Shown in pieces: positions 19,224 to 29,341 of a stretch of 29,341 bases of DNA. The translations under genes were made by a program, and so were the position numbers. Below the pieces are notes generated by a model. That model ran no database searches, was not told where the DNA came from, and saw only the letters and a list, made by a program, of their open reading frames with translations. Within the stretch, counting starts at the first letter, position 1, and the number at the start of each line of letters is the position of its first letter. This stretch comes from Rhizophagus sp. LPA8_4_AMF (taxonomy: Eukaryota > Glomeromycota > Glomeromycetes > Glomerales > Glomeraceae), in NCBI GenBank assembly GCA_021464525.1, contig JADRCO010000626.1:1-29341 (forward strand). Reading direction: 5' to 3'.

Positions 19224-21171
19224 TTATAGACTCTGAAGGAGAACTATTAACGATGCAGCAGGTTAATAGCTCAAAACCGTACTAATATTTCGAAGTTCAC
19301 TCGCAACTTTTTGGTAATAAGTGGGTGACACCAAGACGGGGGGACTACATATAGAGTTCAAAATTTTTGGATACAGCAACTTTTTAGTAGCACAGTAAAA
19401 AATACTAAAATAAGCAAAGAAATAAAAATTTTTACTATTTGCACAACAAAAATCAAACTAAATAAAGCATAATATTAGAGAAAAAATTTGGTATTGTAAT
19501 TTAACCCCCAAGATCATCACAAACGCGTTGCCGCATGTGACTTTATATGTTTAATGTGTTGAACAGATAAAGAAATCTTTACTGCAAACTCTGTGACACT
19601 CAATTAGGAAAACAATAATATAAATATCGAGAGGGTTTTCTTTGTTTTTTACTCATCAAAAAAAACACTGAAAAATTGAATATATTAGAACCAACAACTA
19701 TTTAAAGATTTAATGATTTTAAATGATTTTTGGTTGATCAATCTTTAGTAAATAATAATTTTCTCGAACAAATTAAAAAACTTTTACATTATGTTGATCT
19801 GCTATTTGTGATTTTTTTTTAAATTATTTAAACAAACAGAAATCTTTAAAAATACAATGCAAATATTAATTAAGTTGGCCTCCAAAGTTGTAATGTGATC
19901 ATATCACGCGAAATTAGCCCTTCTTATGTTTGTTACGCTAAAAAAACACCTGTATACTTAATGTTCAATTAAGCAAATTACGCAAAAATTCTCTCTAGTT
20001 TGACAAAAAGAGTTACCTAATATAATGTTAATTTTCCCTAGCAAAATAAAAATCTTTAAATCATAATAAAGTGTTAGAAATCCAAGATTTGATTGGTTAT
20101 ACACATAACGAACGAATATAATTATTTACTAAATTCGCATTACTTATATAAGTTACGTTGTTTCAAAATTATAACTTCTGAAAATAGAGGAAAGATATAA
20201 TTATATTATCTAAAATTAGATTCCACAACAACCGTTTTATAAAAATAAATCCTTGCCATTTCAATTGCATTAAAGTTTTATTATTTATTAATTTTTAAAT
20301 TTAATAAATATAAAGTTATGCAAATATATAAGTACGGATTAATATTGATTTCTAACATTTATTAAATTTAAATAATATAAAGAACTTTTACAAACAAATA
20401 TTGCATACAGCCATGAACATCATATCGAATATCGGTATATCGAGTTCTGATTGTATATTTTTTTACTAAAAAAAAAAGTAAATTAATAATATTTTTTAAC
20501 ACGCACTTTCAGCCAATAACTTTTATTGGCCAAAAGTCTGCTACTGATTTTGTGGTACTCTAAAATTACCGTACTTTTAAAATAAAAACTTTAAAAATAT
20601 ATTCTAAAAGCTAAATCTGATAAATTTTTCTTAATTAAGAAATTTCCAATTATTTATTAAAATTAAAGATTTGATCTATTTTTATTAATCACAAATTCAT
20701 TTAAAATTAGCATTATCATAAAATTTGATGATTGCAACAATATAAACTCCATTTTTACTATAACAAATGTGCAACCTTTTTGCTTTTTCTGTATATGGGT
20801 TATAAATTTATGATATATATAAAGTCTACCAATTATGCAATTATGTAAAAAACACAAAATAAAGTCACATCTGATATGCATAGGTTTTTTACATATATTT
20901 ATTACAGGATCCCAGACATCTAATATACAACTTATAACCAATTTGCATTAAAATAGAATTAATAGAATTCTGGGTTCTTATATAAGTAAGATTCCAAAAA
21001 TATTTTTATTAATAGTTTTAAGCAAGATTGTTTATTATGATTGCTAAGTATTATTTATATCTAATAGTACTTCAAAATAATATAAAATAAGCAAATTATA
21101 CTTTTAATCTAATTAAATTTTTTTTTATTTCTAAATTTTTTATTAAAAATAAAAATATAATATTTCAAATA
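19224..21171. other. PAK upstream region and AT-rich spacer
   Basis: No gene is supported. The first few hundred bases contain GC-richer patches (about 19320-19350 and about 19500-19600) that may be promoter or untranslated leader of the PAK gene. Beyond about 20200 the sequence is very AT-rich. A 92-codon minus-strand open frame at 20663-20941 has no recognisable domain and is judged chance. Confidence 0.45.
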
Positions 21172-21429
21172 TTTCTAATTAAGGTTGCTTGACTAAACCC
21201 CTCCAAAATTCTACAATTAGTTTCACCTAGATTTTAATATGAATTTAATATAGTTTCACAGAGTTTCTCCAGTTTTGCCATTTACTAATATAGTTTCAGC
21301 AGTTTCAGCATTCAACTAGTTTTGCCAACTTTTTAATAAACTTTAATATAATTTTGTTAAGTTCCACCCTTTTATCATTATACCAACTTGTTAAACTCCC
21401 TAGTTTTAGCAAGCAATCTTATTTCTAAT
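21172..21429. mobile_element. hAT-type MITE with 8-bp target site duplication
   Basis: The element at 21180-21421 (242 bp) starts TAAGGTTGCTTG and ends CAAGCAATCTTA, so the terminal inverted repeats match at 11 of 12 positions (TAAGRTTGCTTG). It is bordered by identical TTTCTAAT copies at 21172-21179 and 21422-21429. An 8-bp duplication with T at position 2 and A at position 7 is the hallmark of hAT transposases. The interior is non-coding and contains repeated AGTTTCA- and AGTTTTGCCA-type words. A decayed hAT transposase lies 6 kb downstream, but whether that family moved this element is unknown. Confidence 0.8.
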
Positions 21430-23019
21430 ATAACTTTTAATTGAAACTTTACTAATAAAAAGAATAAATTAAGTAAATTTAAAAATCAGTTTTTTGTGAT
21501 TGTTTTTTTGTCTTTATTTCTTGTTCTTTCCATTTCTTCTCATTTTTCTTGTACTCTTTTATTTCTTGTATTTTTCTTTACTTTTATTTCATTTTGTTAC
21601 ATTATAATTAATTATAATTATTAGATTTCTTTCTTTTATATTATTTACTACTAGATTAGTTCATTAAAATTATAGCAATTGTTTTTTTTAATTTTTTTTT
21701 CCTTTTGCAATGCATTTATAAAATAAATTTTATTAAATCTTAAAATAGAAAATACATTATATAAAAAATGCTAATTAAAACAAAAAATTATATAATTAAA
21801 CCATAAGCCTGTCATTCAATTAAGAACCCTATATGTGCACTTTTGATTTGTATTTTTCTGCACAAGTAGAGATGTATAAAAAAACCTAATCTTAGAATAT
21901 TGCTCCTTGTAGTCTTAGAAAGGTAATTCAAAAACCTGCTATGTTACTCTATAGTCAAAGATTACTCTTATAAATATCAGTATTACTATATAATTATCAA
22001 TAAAATCACTCTTAATCGTCTTAATTCCTCTATGATCCTTATGAAGTTTCTTCACACTTAGCAAATTATATAAAGTTGGCATGTATAGCTACATCTAACC
22101 ACTAGTATACAAAAATAGCTTAAAGGCTACGTGACTGTATCCAGAACTATCTCAATTAGATCTTTACAATTATCCTAAAATCATGCTGACCAATCATTCT
22201 AATAGTTTGAACCATCCTGCTCAGTTTTAACCATTTAGATCTTTATAACAAACTACTAAGCTATATAAACTACTATATGTATGTTTGTCTGAAAAATATT
22301 ACATATAGAGTTAGCATAAATAGATACATCAGAACTAACTTGAATATAAAGTTAAAATCAATTAATAATTACTTTGACTAACATAACTAGTGATCAACAT
22401 ATATTAGTCTAATTTAAAATAAATTACCTAACTACTATCATCCTTCCTTTTATAAACTGATTTACAAATCCAAAAAAGTTAAAATACATCAAACTTTCTA
22501 ATCAACAGATCTGTATTCCAATACCTCTATATTTCTAAAAGAAACTAGAAAGTCTGTAATCCAAAAATATCAGTAAAAAAAAATTATTAAATCAAAAGAA
22601 AGTTATTACTATTTCTAAAAACTAAAGAAAAACTGAGAAAAAAGAGTCTAATATACAAAACTACTACATCTACATTTTTTTAAATATTAATTATAACAAA
22701 AAAAAGACCTGTTCTTCAAAGACCATTACTTTAACTGGTATCTTGCAAAAAGACTTTTGTAATGCTTTTAAAAATACAATATAAATAGGAAAACCTATTA
22801 TTAAAGGTATTTAAAAACCAATAGCCCAGATGCTAACTATATAAAACTTTTTCTAAATACGAAGCGAGCTTAGATTTGCAGTTCTGAAAAATATCTTTAG
22901 TAAGAATTACTTTAAGTATATAGCTTCATCAAAACAAGGAGTTAAAAGTCTAGATAAATCTTGAAAGATACCTCTTGAAGTTTACAATAACCAAAAAGCT
23001 ACTTGCAAACATCTCAAGT
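21430..23019. other. AT-rich, gene-free stretch
   Basis: No open frame of substance on either strand. Positions about 21490-21600 are strongly pyrimidine-rich on the plus strand (TTTCTTGTTCTTTCCATTTC-like). The rest resembles decayed repeats without visible borders. Confidence 0.5.
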
Positions 23020-23703
23020 AGTATTTTGAAAAAAATCTAATCTGATTCAAATCTGTGAATCTGATTTAAGATAAATCAAATTAGATCATATATTTTATGA
23101 TCTGTGATCTGATTCAAATCTATTCAAATTTGATCTGTTTAAATTGAATTAGATCAGATCAGATTTAAACAGATCTGAATTAAATCCAAATCAAATCCAG
23201 TTTTTTTTATAAATCAAAGAAAAAATATTAAAATGGCATTTATTTTTATAAATTATTTTATAAAAATATTATGAACTATTTTTTTATTAAATATATTATT
23301 TATAAATATTTTCACAATATTTTTTAATAAAATAATAAGAAAAACATTGTAAAATATTTTTTTTATTAAATATATTATTAAAAAATGCTTTCACAATATT
23401 TTTATTAAAATGATAAGAAAAATATTGCAAAATATTTTTTTATTATTAAGTTAATTATCAAAATGTTATTTTAGCATCTTTTTTATAAAATTAAATGAAA
23501 AAATAAAATTCAAATTGAATTCAATTCAAATCTGAATTGGATCTGAATCAGATCAAATTAGATTGACTCAGATTCAAAATGAATTAGATCAGAGTATATT
23601 TAATTTGAATTCAGATTGAATCAGATCTAACTTAATTTGATCTGAATTTAGATTAGATCAAATTTAACTAAATTTTAATCTGATTCAATCTGTTCAGAAT
23701 ACT
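23020..23703. repeat. Inverted-repeat element with GATCTGATTC-type arrays at both ends
   Basis: The termini are inverted: AGTATTTTGAA at 23020-23030 and TTCAGAATACT at 23693-23703 (10 of 11 matches). Inside each end lies an array of degenerate ATCTGATTCAAATC-like words and their complements (about 23036-23200 and about 23508-23695), rich in GATC. The centre is AT-rich with a tandem repeat: TCACAATATT recurs at 23312 and 23391, a 79-bp period. There is no coding capacity. A fold-back or satellite-carrying non-autonomous element is likely; I could not identify a target duplication. Confidence 0.55.
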
Positions 23704-24620
23704 AATTCTAAGTAGAAAAAACTAAGTTTTTTCTTTAACAATCTTCTGCTAAAAAAATAGTTAAATAATCAGTAAGTGAAAAGTGTAATTGATTCTTTAT
23801 TTTTTTTTAATTACTCTCATAAAAATTGATATTTTATTATTAATAATTAGTTTCCTACTAATCTATAAAATATCCACTTAGCAATATAGCAATTGTAAAA
23901 TTTTTTGATTTCAAATATAGTTAACTTTTTATTTTTCCAATCAATAAACAAATTTTTTAATAAATAAATATGTTTAATATTGTCTTTATAAATAAAATTT
24001 TGTTATATAAATTTATTTTGAATAAATTTTTTGCAAAAAAAATTTGTTAAAAAATTAGCCAATTAAAATTTAATTTAAAAGAGGAGTAATAATATTACTT
24101 ACCTAGAAGAAGGATAATAGGACTCTAAAGAATGCTAAGATAACTCAAATCCTGTGTAATAAAAATTTTAAATAAGATATCTCAATCAATATTAAATGTA
24201 CAGAAATAAGACAGATATCAAAATGTTTGACTTGATGAAACAAATCTAATAAGTTTAAGTAAGATTATTAAAATCCAATTAGTAGATCTTAAAATAGCCA
24301 AATTTGAAGTCAAAAAGTTAATATAACTTTATACATTTAAAATAAAAATTAATTATAAGATTTATATAAAATCAAATTAGTATTCTTCAGAATCCTAGGA
24401 TAATACTAGACAAAATCAAAAAAATTGGATATATGAAAGATCAACCTAAAATTAGTCTAAACTTGACAATTATTACAAATTGACATATCTGATTTATGCC
24501 AACTGATAGTTATTATTCAAATTTTAATATATATGATTTATAAACTAATTTATAAAAATTAATATAATTAATTAATTAATAGATAATATACTAAATTACA
24601 ATTGCAGTAAATTTTTTGGG
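23704..24620. other. AT-rich, gene-free stretch
   Basis: Nothing recognisable on either strand; frequent stops and low-complexity A/T words. Confidence 0.5.
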
Positions 24621-24796
24621 GCTGATCCAGCTTATTAAATAATGGCAAGAAAAATTTGCACAAATTTTTTTTACCATTATTTAATTGATTGCTTAAAAAA
24701 AATAATGGTATACTTTAAATAATAGCGTTTGCGTAAATTTTTCTTATTATTATTTAATTGATTGCTTAAAAAAATAATAGTTAAAACTTGAACAGC
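24621..24796. mobile_element. Small terminal-inverted-repeat element with internal duplication
   Basis: The left end reads GCTGATCCAGCTT and the reverse complement of the right end GCTGTTCAAGTTT, so the ends are inverted with 10 of 13 matches, and similarity continues into TAAATAAT-like sequence. Inside, ATTATTTAATTGATTGCTTAA occurs twice (from 24676 and from 24749), a 73-bp direct repeat. About 176 bp and non-coding; a MITE or its remnant. Confidence 0.5.
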
Positions 24797-25504
24797 TTGT
24801 TACCTTGTATTATTACCTTTAAAATAGTAAATTAAATTAATCTATTTTCTACTAGCTGAATTGCCAAATTTAAACTTATCAAATAGTTTAAATTAAACTA
24901 AAATTTTAAAATTTAAGCAATCTTTTTTCTTTTAAGATAATACAAAGTTATAAATTCAGTTTTTATATTCTGATCAGATTAGTAAATCACAAATTTGAAA
25001 TTTTATTTTTATTTATATTAATATAATTGGCCAATAAAAATAGTTTATATTTTATAATATTATTTGATAAATATATGTACATACATATACAAATATCTTA
25101 AATTGACTAAATTGCATTCATAAAAGATAGTATAATATAAAATACTTATATATAAAATTAGATTTACTTATTAATCTATTTTACGCTTTTCTTTATCTTT
25201 ACCATCCTATTTCTACTTTAATCATTTCTTTGAAACATTAGTATTATCATTACAAATACTGCAATATAGTTATTCACTTTTTACAACTTTAGTAAATTTA
25301 GAACTTTCACATTCAAAACAAATATTTAAATAAATTCCAGCTGAGTAGTATGGCTTTTTGACTTGCAAAGAGTAGAACTACAAGTTATTAACAAAGACTC
25401 TTATATCTCAAAAGTTTTCTTACTAAGTAAATTCAATTTAAATAAAATAATTTTTTAATATTAAAGTTTTGAAAAGTTCAATGCAAATTTAGTATTAAAA
25501 TATA
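24797..25504. other. AT-rich, gene-free stretch
   Basis: No supported open frame, RNA or repeat border was seen. Confidence 0.5.
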
Positions 25505-25983
25505 TACAGTTAACCTCTTCTATAATCACACCCCTCAGGACCACCCAATGGTGTGATTATAATGAGGTATGTCTATTGGTGAGGGTATTGATCTCCTATA
25601 TATAAATAAATATTATTATATATGTAAAAAATTTGTAAATAAGTTGTAATATAAAATATGCTTAAAATTATTTATTTGTTAAAGATATTATGGAAATTTT
25701 TGAAAAACAAAAGGTTTAACTATCACTGAACTCAGAGTGCAAACTGCATAACACGTATCCTATTAGTTATTTCATAAAATCATGTGATTTGTGTGTTTAT
25801 GCAGAAGGAATTTTATATATATTTATTATAATACAGAACTGATGATTAGTGTGATTGTACTTATAACTAATAAAGTGATTATAAAAGAGGTGTTTTATAT
25901 ATAAAAAAATCAGAACTAAAAAATGTGTATTTTAAGAAGAGGAGTTCTTATATAGAAAATGCCTATAAAGGAAATTGACTGTA
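25505..25983. mobile_element. pogo/Tigger-like MITE flanked by TA
   Basis: The element at 25507-25981 starts CAGTTAACCTC and ends with ACTG, reading CAGTCAATTTCC on the other strand, and is flanked by TA on both sides (25505-25506 and 25982-25983). CAGT termini with TA duplication are typical of the pogo/Tigger/Fot branch of Tc1/mariner. Subterminal words recur: TATAATCACACC (25521-25532) pairs perfectly with GGTGTGATTATA (25550-25561), extended by CCTC/GAGG, and GTGATTATAAAAGAGG appears again at 25875-25890. At 475 bp it has no open frame, so it depends on a transposase elsewhere. Confidence 0.75.
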
Positions 25984-26149
25984 AGTGATAATTTAAATAA
26001 TAAACTACAGTAAAATTGAATTATCACTTTAATGTTGCAATAATAGTTTTACAATAAAATTTTTAAAAATTTAGTATTATATTAATATTAATATTAATTT
26101 AACTTAGAAAAGTTATAAGGTAAATTTTCAAATATGAAAATATTTCACA

Positions 26150-27040
26150 AATGAAATACTTCTCTTTCTTATACTCTTCTTTTCCAGACTTTTCTTTTTC
26201 GGGTTTTTTCTTATTATTTTCAGATTTTTCATTTTCAAAATCTGAGTCTTCAGATTTATCCTGTTTATTTCATTATCATTTATCTATATCCTGATTATCA
26301 GCTTCTTTATGATCGTTCTCTATGTCATTATCTAGTTGTTTTAGTGATACTGTCATTACTGAATTACATACATTGTAGAATGATATACCACAAGTATAAA
26401 ATATTGTATTTAAGAATCTTCACAATATTATCTTATTTTTTTCAATAAGTTTTTTTGCACTAAATAAAAAATGCAACTTCTCACATTCAATACAATGTAT
26501 GGTAATACCAACATTCTTTGCACATGTAGTAGAAAAAGCAAAATAATATTATATATTTTACCTTTATAAATACCATTTTGCACTTTATTTTCATTTTAGT
26601 ATTTTTAAGCAATAGTCTATGATTTTCTGTCATTTTCTTACCATACAGTTCTTTAAATGATTTATAATGCATATCTTCTCAGACTCTGGATTTATAAGAT
26701 AATGCAATTGGTAAAATTTTTTGGTGAATAATAAGAAGAATAACAAATGGTACAAGCTAGTTTGCCACATTTTTTAATCATAAATAAGTAATGTTTTACT
26801 GTATAATAATGTTCAAAAATCTTTGTAGGAGTAGCTTTAATTAAAAATAAAAAATCAAAGTTTTTGTTTTTATATTCAAACATTTTTTATTTACCTTCTA
26901 TTTTATATGTTCTGCAGTATGGTTTTTATTGGTGATACTGTCATCTACAAGCTGAATTGTTTCCAGAGTATCTCCATTTTTATCTCTGATGCTATGGTAA
27001 TATTTTAAAAAGCTCATCTTTAAGAAACTAACAGTCAAAT
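26150..27040 (-). pseudogene. Decayed cysteine-rich repeat-family protein
   Basis: On the minus strand, blocks of a multi-cysteine protein can be followed: FDFLFLIKATPTKIFEHYYT, then KKCGKLACTICYSSY (about 26795-26750), HYKSFKELYGKKMTENHR (about 26669-26615), then in another frame CAKNVGITIHCIECEKLHFL (about 26525-26465) and FYTCGISFYNVCN. An acidic Lys/Glu-rich stretch follows (DKSEDSDFENEKSENNKK, about 26265-26205) after three stops in a row. The order C-G-K-x2-C-x2-C, HYKxFxELYG, C-x2-C resembles a dispersed protein family that I recall from glomeromycete and invertebrate genomes, usually repeat-associated. Its function is unknown to me. Frameshifts and stops make it a pseudogene. Confidence 0.6.
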
Positions 27041-27049
27041 ATATTACAA

Positions 27050-27500
27050 ATCAAATTAATTAGTGCTTAAAGGCTTCTGATTAAGTCATTTTTTAAGATA
27101 GGATTCTCCTTAACAACTTTGCAGATTTCATTCATTATACTGTATTTGCTTATTAACCTTTCTAATTCATTATTCATTTCAGTTTACATCAAACTAACAC
27201 TTTGTAATCTTAGGTTTGGAATTGACATAATAAAGTTAGAAAATTAAATATTTTAAACCAATATTTATTTTTTCTAAATAAAAATCACCATTAATTAATT
27301 AAGTATATTATATATCATTGTTATATTAGGTACTGTACAATTCCTGTTTTAATGAAATCATGGGCAGCAACTGAAAATGTAATGTTTTTGCTAACTACAA
27401 CTTTCTTTCTTCTTTCTACTTAGCAATAGGAAATTTGCCTCTAATTATTGAGTTGCTAGAAAAAAAAATAAAGAAAAATATAACTATATTTAAGATATAT
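27050..27500. other. Stretch between two decayed repeats
   Basis: Possibly the decayed N-terminal half of the hAT transposase that follows, but I could not trace coding blocks with confidence. AT-rich; nothing else seen. Confidence 0.3.
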
Positions 27501-27502
27501 GA

Positions 27503-28903
27503 TGTATAGCTTACTTATGCAATTAATTTAATAGTAGCTGATCTTATAAAACTTGATAATATAAAGGATTTGATATCAAATTATGAAAAAATTACCAGAT
27601 TTTTTAATAATTCTCATCAAGCTTCTGCAATTCTATTCTAAGGTCTAAATAATATGAAAATTAATATTAAAGGATTACAAACATGATGTAAAATTAGATG
27701 GAATTCATTATAAGTAATAGTAGATTCAATTTTACATACTTGTCCTGTTTTTGACTGGGTAATATTTATTATTACTTTTTTATTAAAATTATAGTAATAT
27801 ATAATTTTAGATATTAACAAATATTATCAGAATATTATAATATTATTTCAAATTCTGATATATATTCTTTAATACAGAATAAAGAATTTTTTACAACTTG
27901 TCATCAGATACGTTTTGGTTTAGACTTCTATTAAAGAATGTATTAATATACTTGAAGCAAAGTTAGCTTCTTTAGCTAATTGTTTTATTCAAATAATTAA
28001 ATTGGCAGTTGCTATATTTCAACTTCCTTCTTCAAATCTTTATAAATCTGCAGCAATTCAAGTATTTAATCATCGATATCTTGAATTTCAGCATCCCGCT
28101 TATCTTTTATGTTATTGTCTTCATCCTTATTATCGAGGTAAAGTGTTTATTGATTAATAATTTTATCTTTTTTCAAAAAAAATTATTAATAATTCTTTTT
28201 AGGCTTTGGTGTCAATGATGATGGATTTAGAGATGCTGCAATTACTGCTACAACTCTTTGGCAAAATTTAGGTTATCCCGAAGAAGAATGCAGGCAACTT
28301 CTGACTCAATTTAGGCGTTTTGACCAAAAATTAAAACCTTATGATCTGGATTATAATTTGAATACAGATACCCCTGAACTTTGGTGGAGTTCTATAAGAT
28401 TAAAAAAATGCTATATACGAGATCTTGCACTTCGATTATTTGGTATTACTCCTTCACAAGCAAGTTGTGAACGAAATTTTTCCATCCTTAAATGGATGAT
28501 TGGAGATAGACGTGTAAGGCTAGATGTTAAAAAGCTTGAAGGTATGTCAAAAATTCGCTCTTATCATCTTACAAGTATTAAAAATGAATTATCATATTAT
28601 GGGAAAGATTTGAATAGTGCCGAATTGAGAGAAATTGCAAATATTTCTGCAGTTGGTGATATTATTTCTTTAAATGATGAGGATGATGATATTGATAATG
28701 TATTATTAGAAGAAAGAAGGGAAACTGAAACACAAATGCGTACTAATTTAGTATTAGAAGATATTATTGATCTTTCCCAACCATTTGATAATATAGAAAC
28801 TGCAGATTTAGAAAATAATAATAATATAGATGAAAGGGATGAAAATCTGAATTTTGATCCTATTGCCTTAGTTAACCAAGTTTTGGAAATTAATCAATCA
28901 TAA
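27503..28903 (+). pseudogene. hAT-family transposase, decayed upstream but intact C-terminus
   Basis: The plus strand reads AINLIVADLIKLDNIKDLI, then FFNNSHQASAIL, the CKIRW motif near 27687-27701, CHQIRF, ECINILEAKLASLANCFIQI and an uninterrupted tail. A 65-base GT-AG intron (28138-28202) joins CLHPYYRG to FGVNDDGFRDAA. The end contains the hAT dimerisation domain: LWWSSIRL, SQASCERNFSILKWMIGDRR and KIRSYHL, followed by an acidic tail and TAA 28901-28903. In-frame stops at 27639-27641, 27684-27686, 27711-27713 and 27921-27923, plus at least two frameshifts, disable it. The zinc-finger and first catalytic region are missing or unrecognisable. Confidence 0.85.
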
Positions 28904-28960
28904 TATCTTTGTATTGCACATATTAAATAATAGTAATAAATAATAATAAAGAATTATAAA

Positions 28961-29341
28961 TAATAAAATTTGAAATTTACAACAATTTATTACCAACTTT
29001 GGAGATTATGAAAGAAAGAAGATATGACCTATATGGGGATGCAAAGTGTAGGCTGTGTCTTGAAGAAAATGAAGATGATGACCACATAATTTACTGTCAG
29101 CAACTCAGGGATAAATGGTTAATAGTGGCCAACAATACCATATTAAAATGTGAACAAATGCTCAAAGACCTTCTTTTACAAAAGAAACATCTTCAACTTG
29201 ATCAAGAGGATATACAACAATTATATGCATGGAATAGAAATTTTTTTGTTCACATAACTGGTTTTAATCAAGAGCTACCTATCCCCTTTGTACATCTAAT
29301 GTTAAGGAATTTTTTTCCAAAAGAAAGATATAAAGAACTTA
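28961..29341 (+). CDS. Partial open frame, probable LINE ORF tail with CCHC zinc-binding motif
   Basis: A frame open from about 28961 to the window edge; the first ATG is 29008, but sequence before it (NNLLPTLEI) also looks coding. CRLCLEENEDDDHIIYC (from about 29048) is a C-x2-C-x8-H-x3-C motif of the kind found after the RNase H or reverse-transcriptase part of non-LTR retrotransposons, where it is preceded by a leucine-rich xLPTxxxM segment as here. The rest is Leu/Lys-rich without a motif I know. There is no stop before the end, so the true length is unknown. An alternative is a stand-alone repeat-derived protein. Confidence 0.5.

Noticed and set aside
20663-20941. Possible 92-residue minus-strand gene
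   Set aside because: The translation is Ile/Phe/Asn-rich as expected from AT-rich noise, and no motif is present.
28009-28218. 69-codon plus-strand frame
   Set aside because: It is an alternate frame across the hAT transposase exon and its 65-base intron.
1-29341. CRISPR arrays, bacterial operons, ribosome binding sites or an rRNA gene
   Set aside because: No regularly spaced repeats or bacterial signals were seen; the introns and gene types are eukaryotic.

Overview
This looks like nuclear DNA of a very AT-rich, intron-rich fungus. Genes are split by many short GT-AG introns (about 60-150 bp) in T/A-rich sequence, and the proteins are eukaryotic: a cerevisin-type subtilase, a PKA catalytic subunit, a CLA4-like PAK kinase with PH and CRIB domains, and a trifunctional C1-tetrahydrofolate synthase. 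The composition and the transposon families (hAT, Tc1/IS630-like, and a cysteine-rich repeat protein) suggest an arbuscular mycorrhizal fungus such as Rhizophagus. That assignment is inference from remembered family resemblance, not a search.

Layout. Positions 1-3100 are repeat territory: a broken Tc1/IS630-like transposase on the minus strand (about 230-881), an acidic open-frame fragment, and a GC-richer, imperfectly inverted-repeat element (about 1811-2290). Positions 3133-19223 form a gene-rich core with five genes: subtilase (minus), FEN1/XPG-family nuclease (minus, single exon), C1-THF synthase (plus, 17 exons), PKA catalytic subunit (minus, 2 exons) and CLA4/PAK kinase (minus, 10 exons). 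All five can be assembled into full-length proteins with frame-consistent splice junctions. Positions 19224-29341 hold no host gene I can support. They contain an hAT-type MITE with an 8-bp target duplication, a 0.7-kb element ending in GATCTGATTC-type arrays, a small terminal-inverted-repeat element, a pogo/Tigger-like MITE flanked by TA, a decayed cysteine-rich repeat protein, a decayed hAT transposase, and the tail of a probable LINE ORF that runs off the window.

How the genes fit together. The FEN1-like nuclease and the C1-THF synthase are divergent and share a 158-bp promoter. One handles DNA flap structures and the other supplies one-carbon units for purines and thymidylate, so S-phase co-regulation is plausible. 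C1-THF synthase has two in-frame ATGs that predict a mitochondrial and a cytosolic form from one gene. PKA and PAK are adjacent signalling kinases in the same orientation, each with its own long upstream region. I found no evidence of a wholly new biological system. The most interesting items are the dual-start folate enzyme with its GC-AG intron, the FEN1-like nuclease with a very large insertion carrying a 7-residue tandem repeat, and several precisely bounded small mobile elements.
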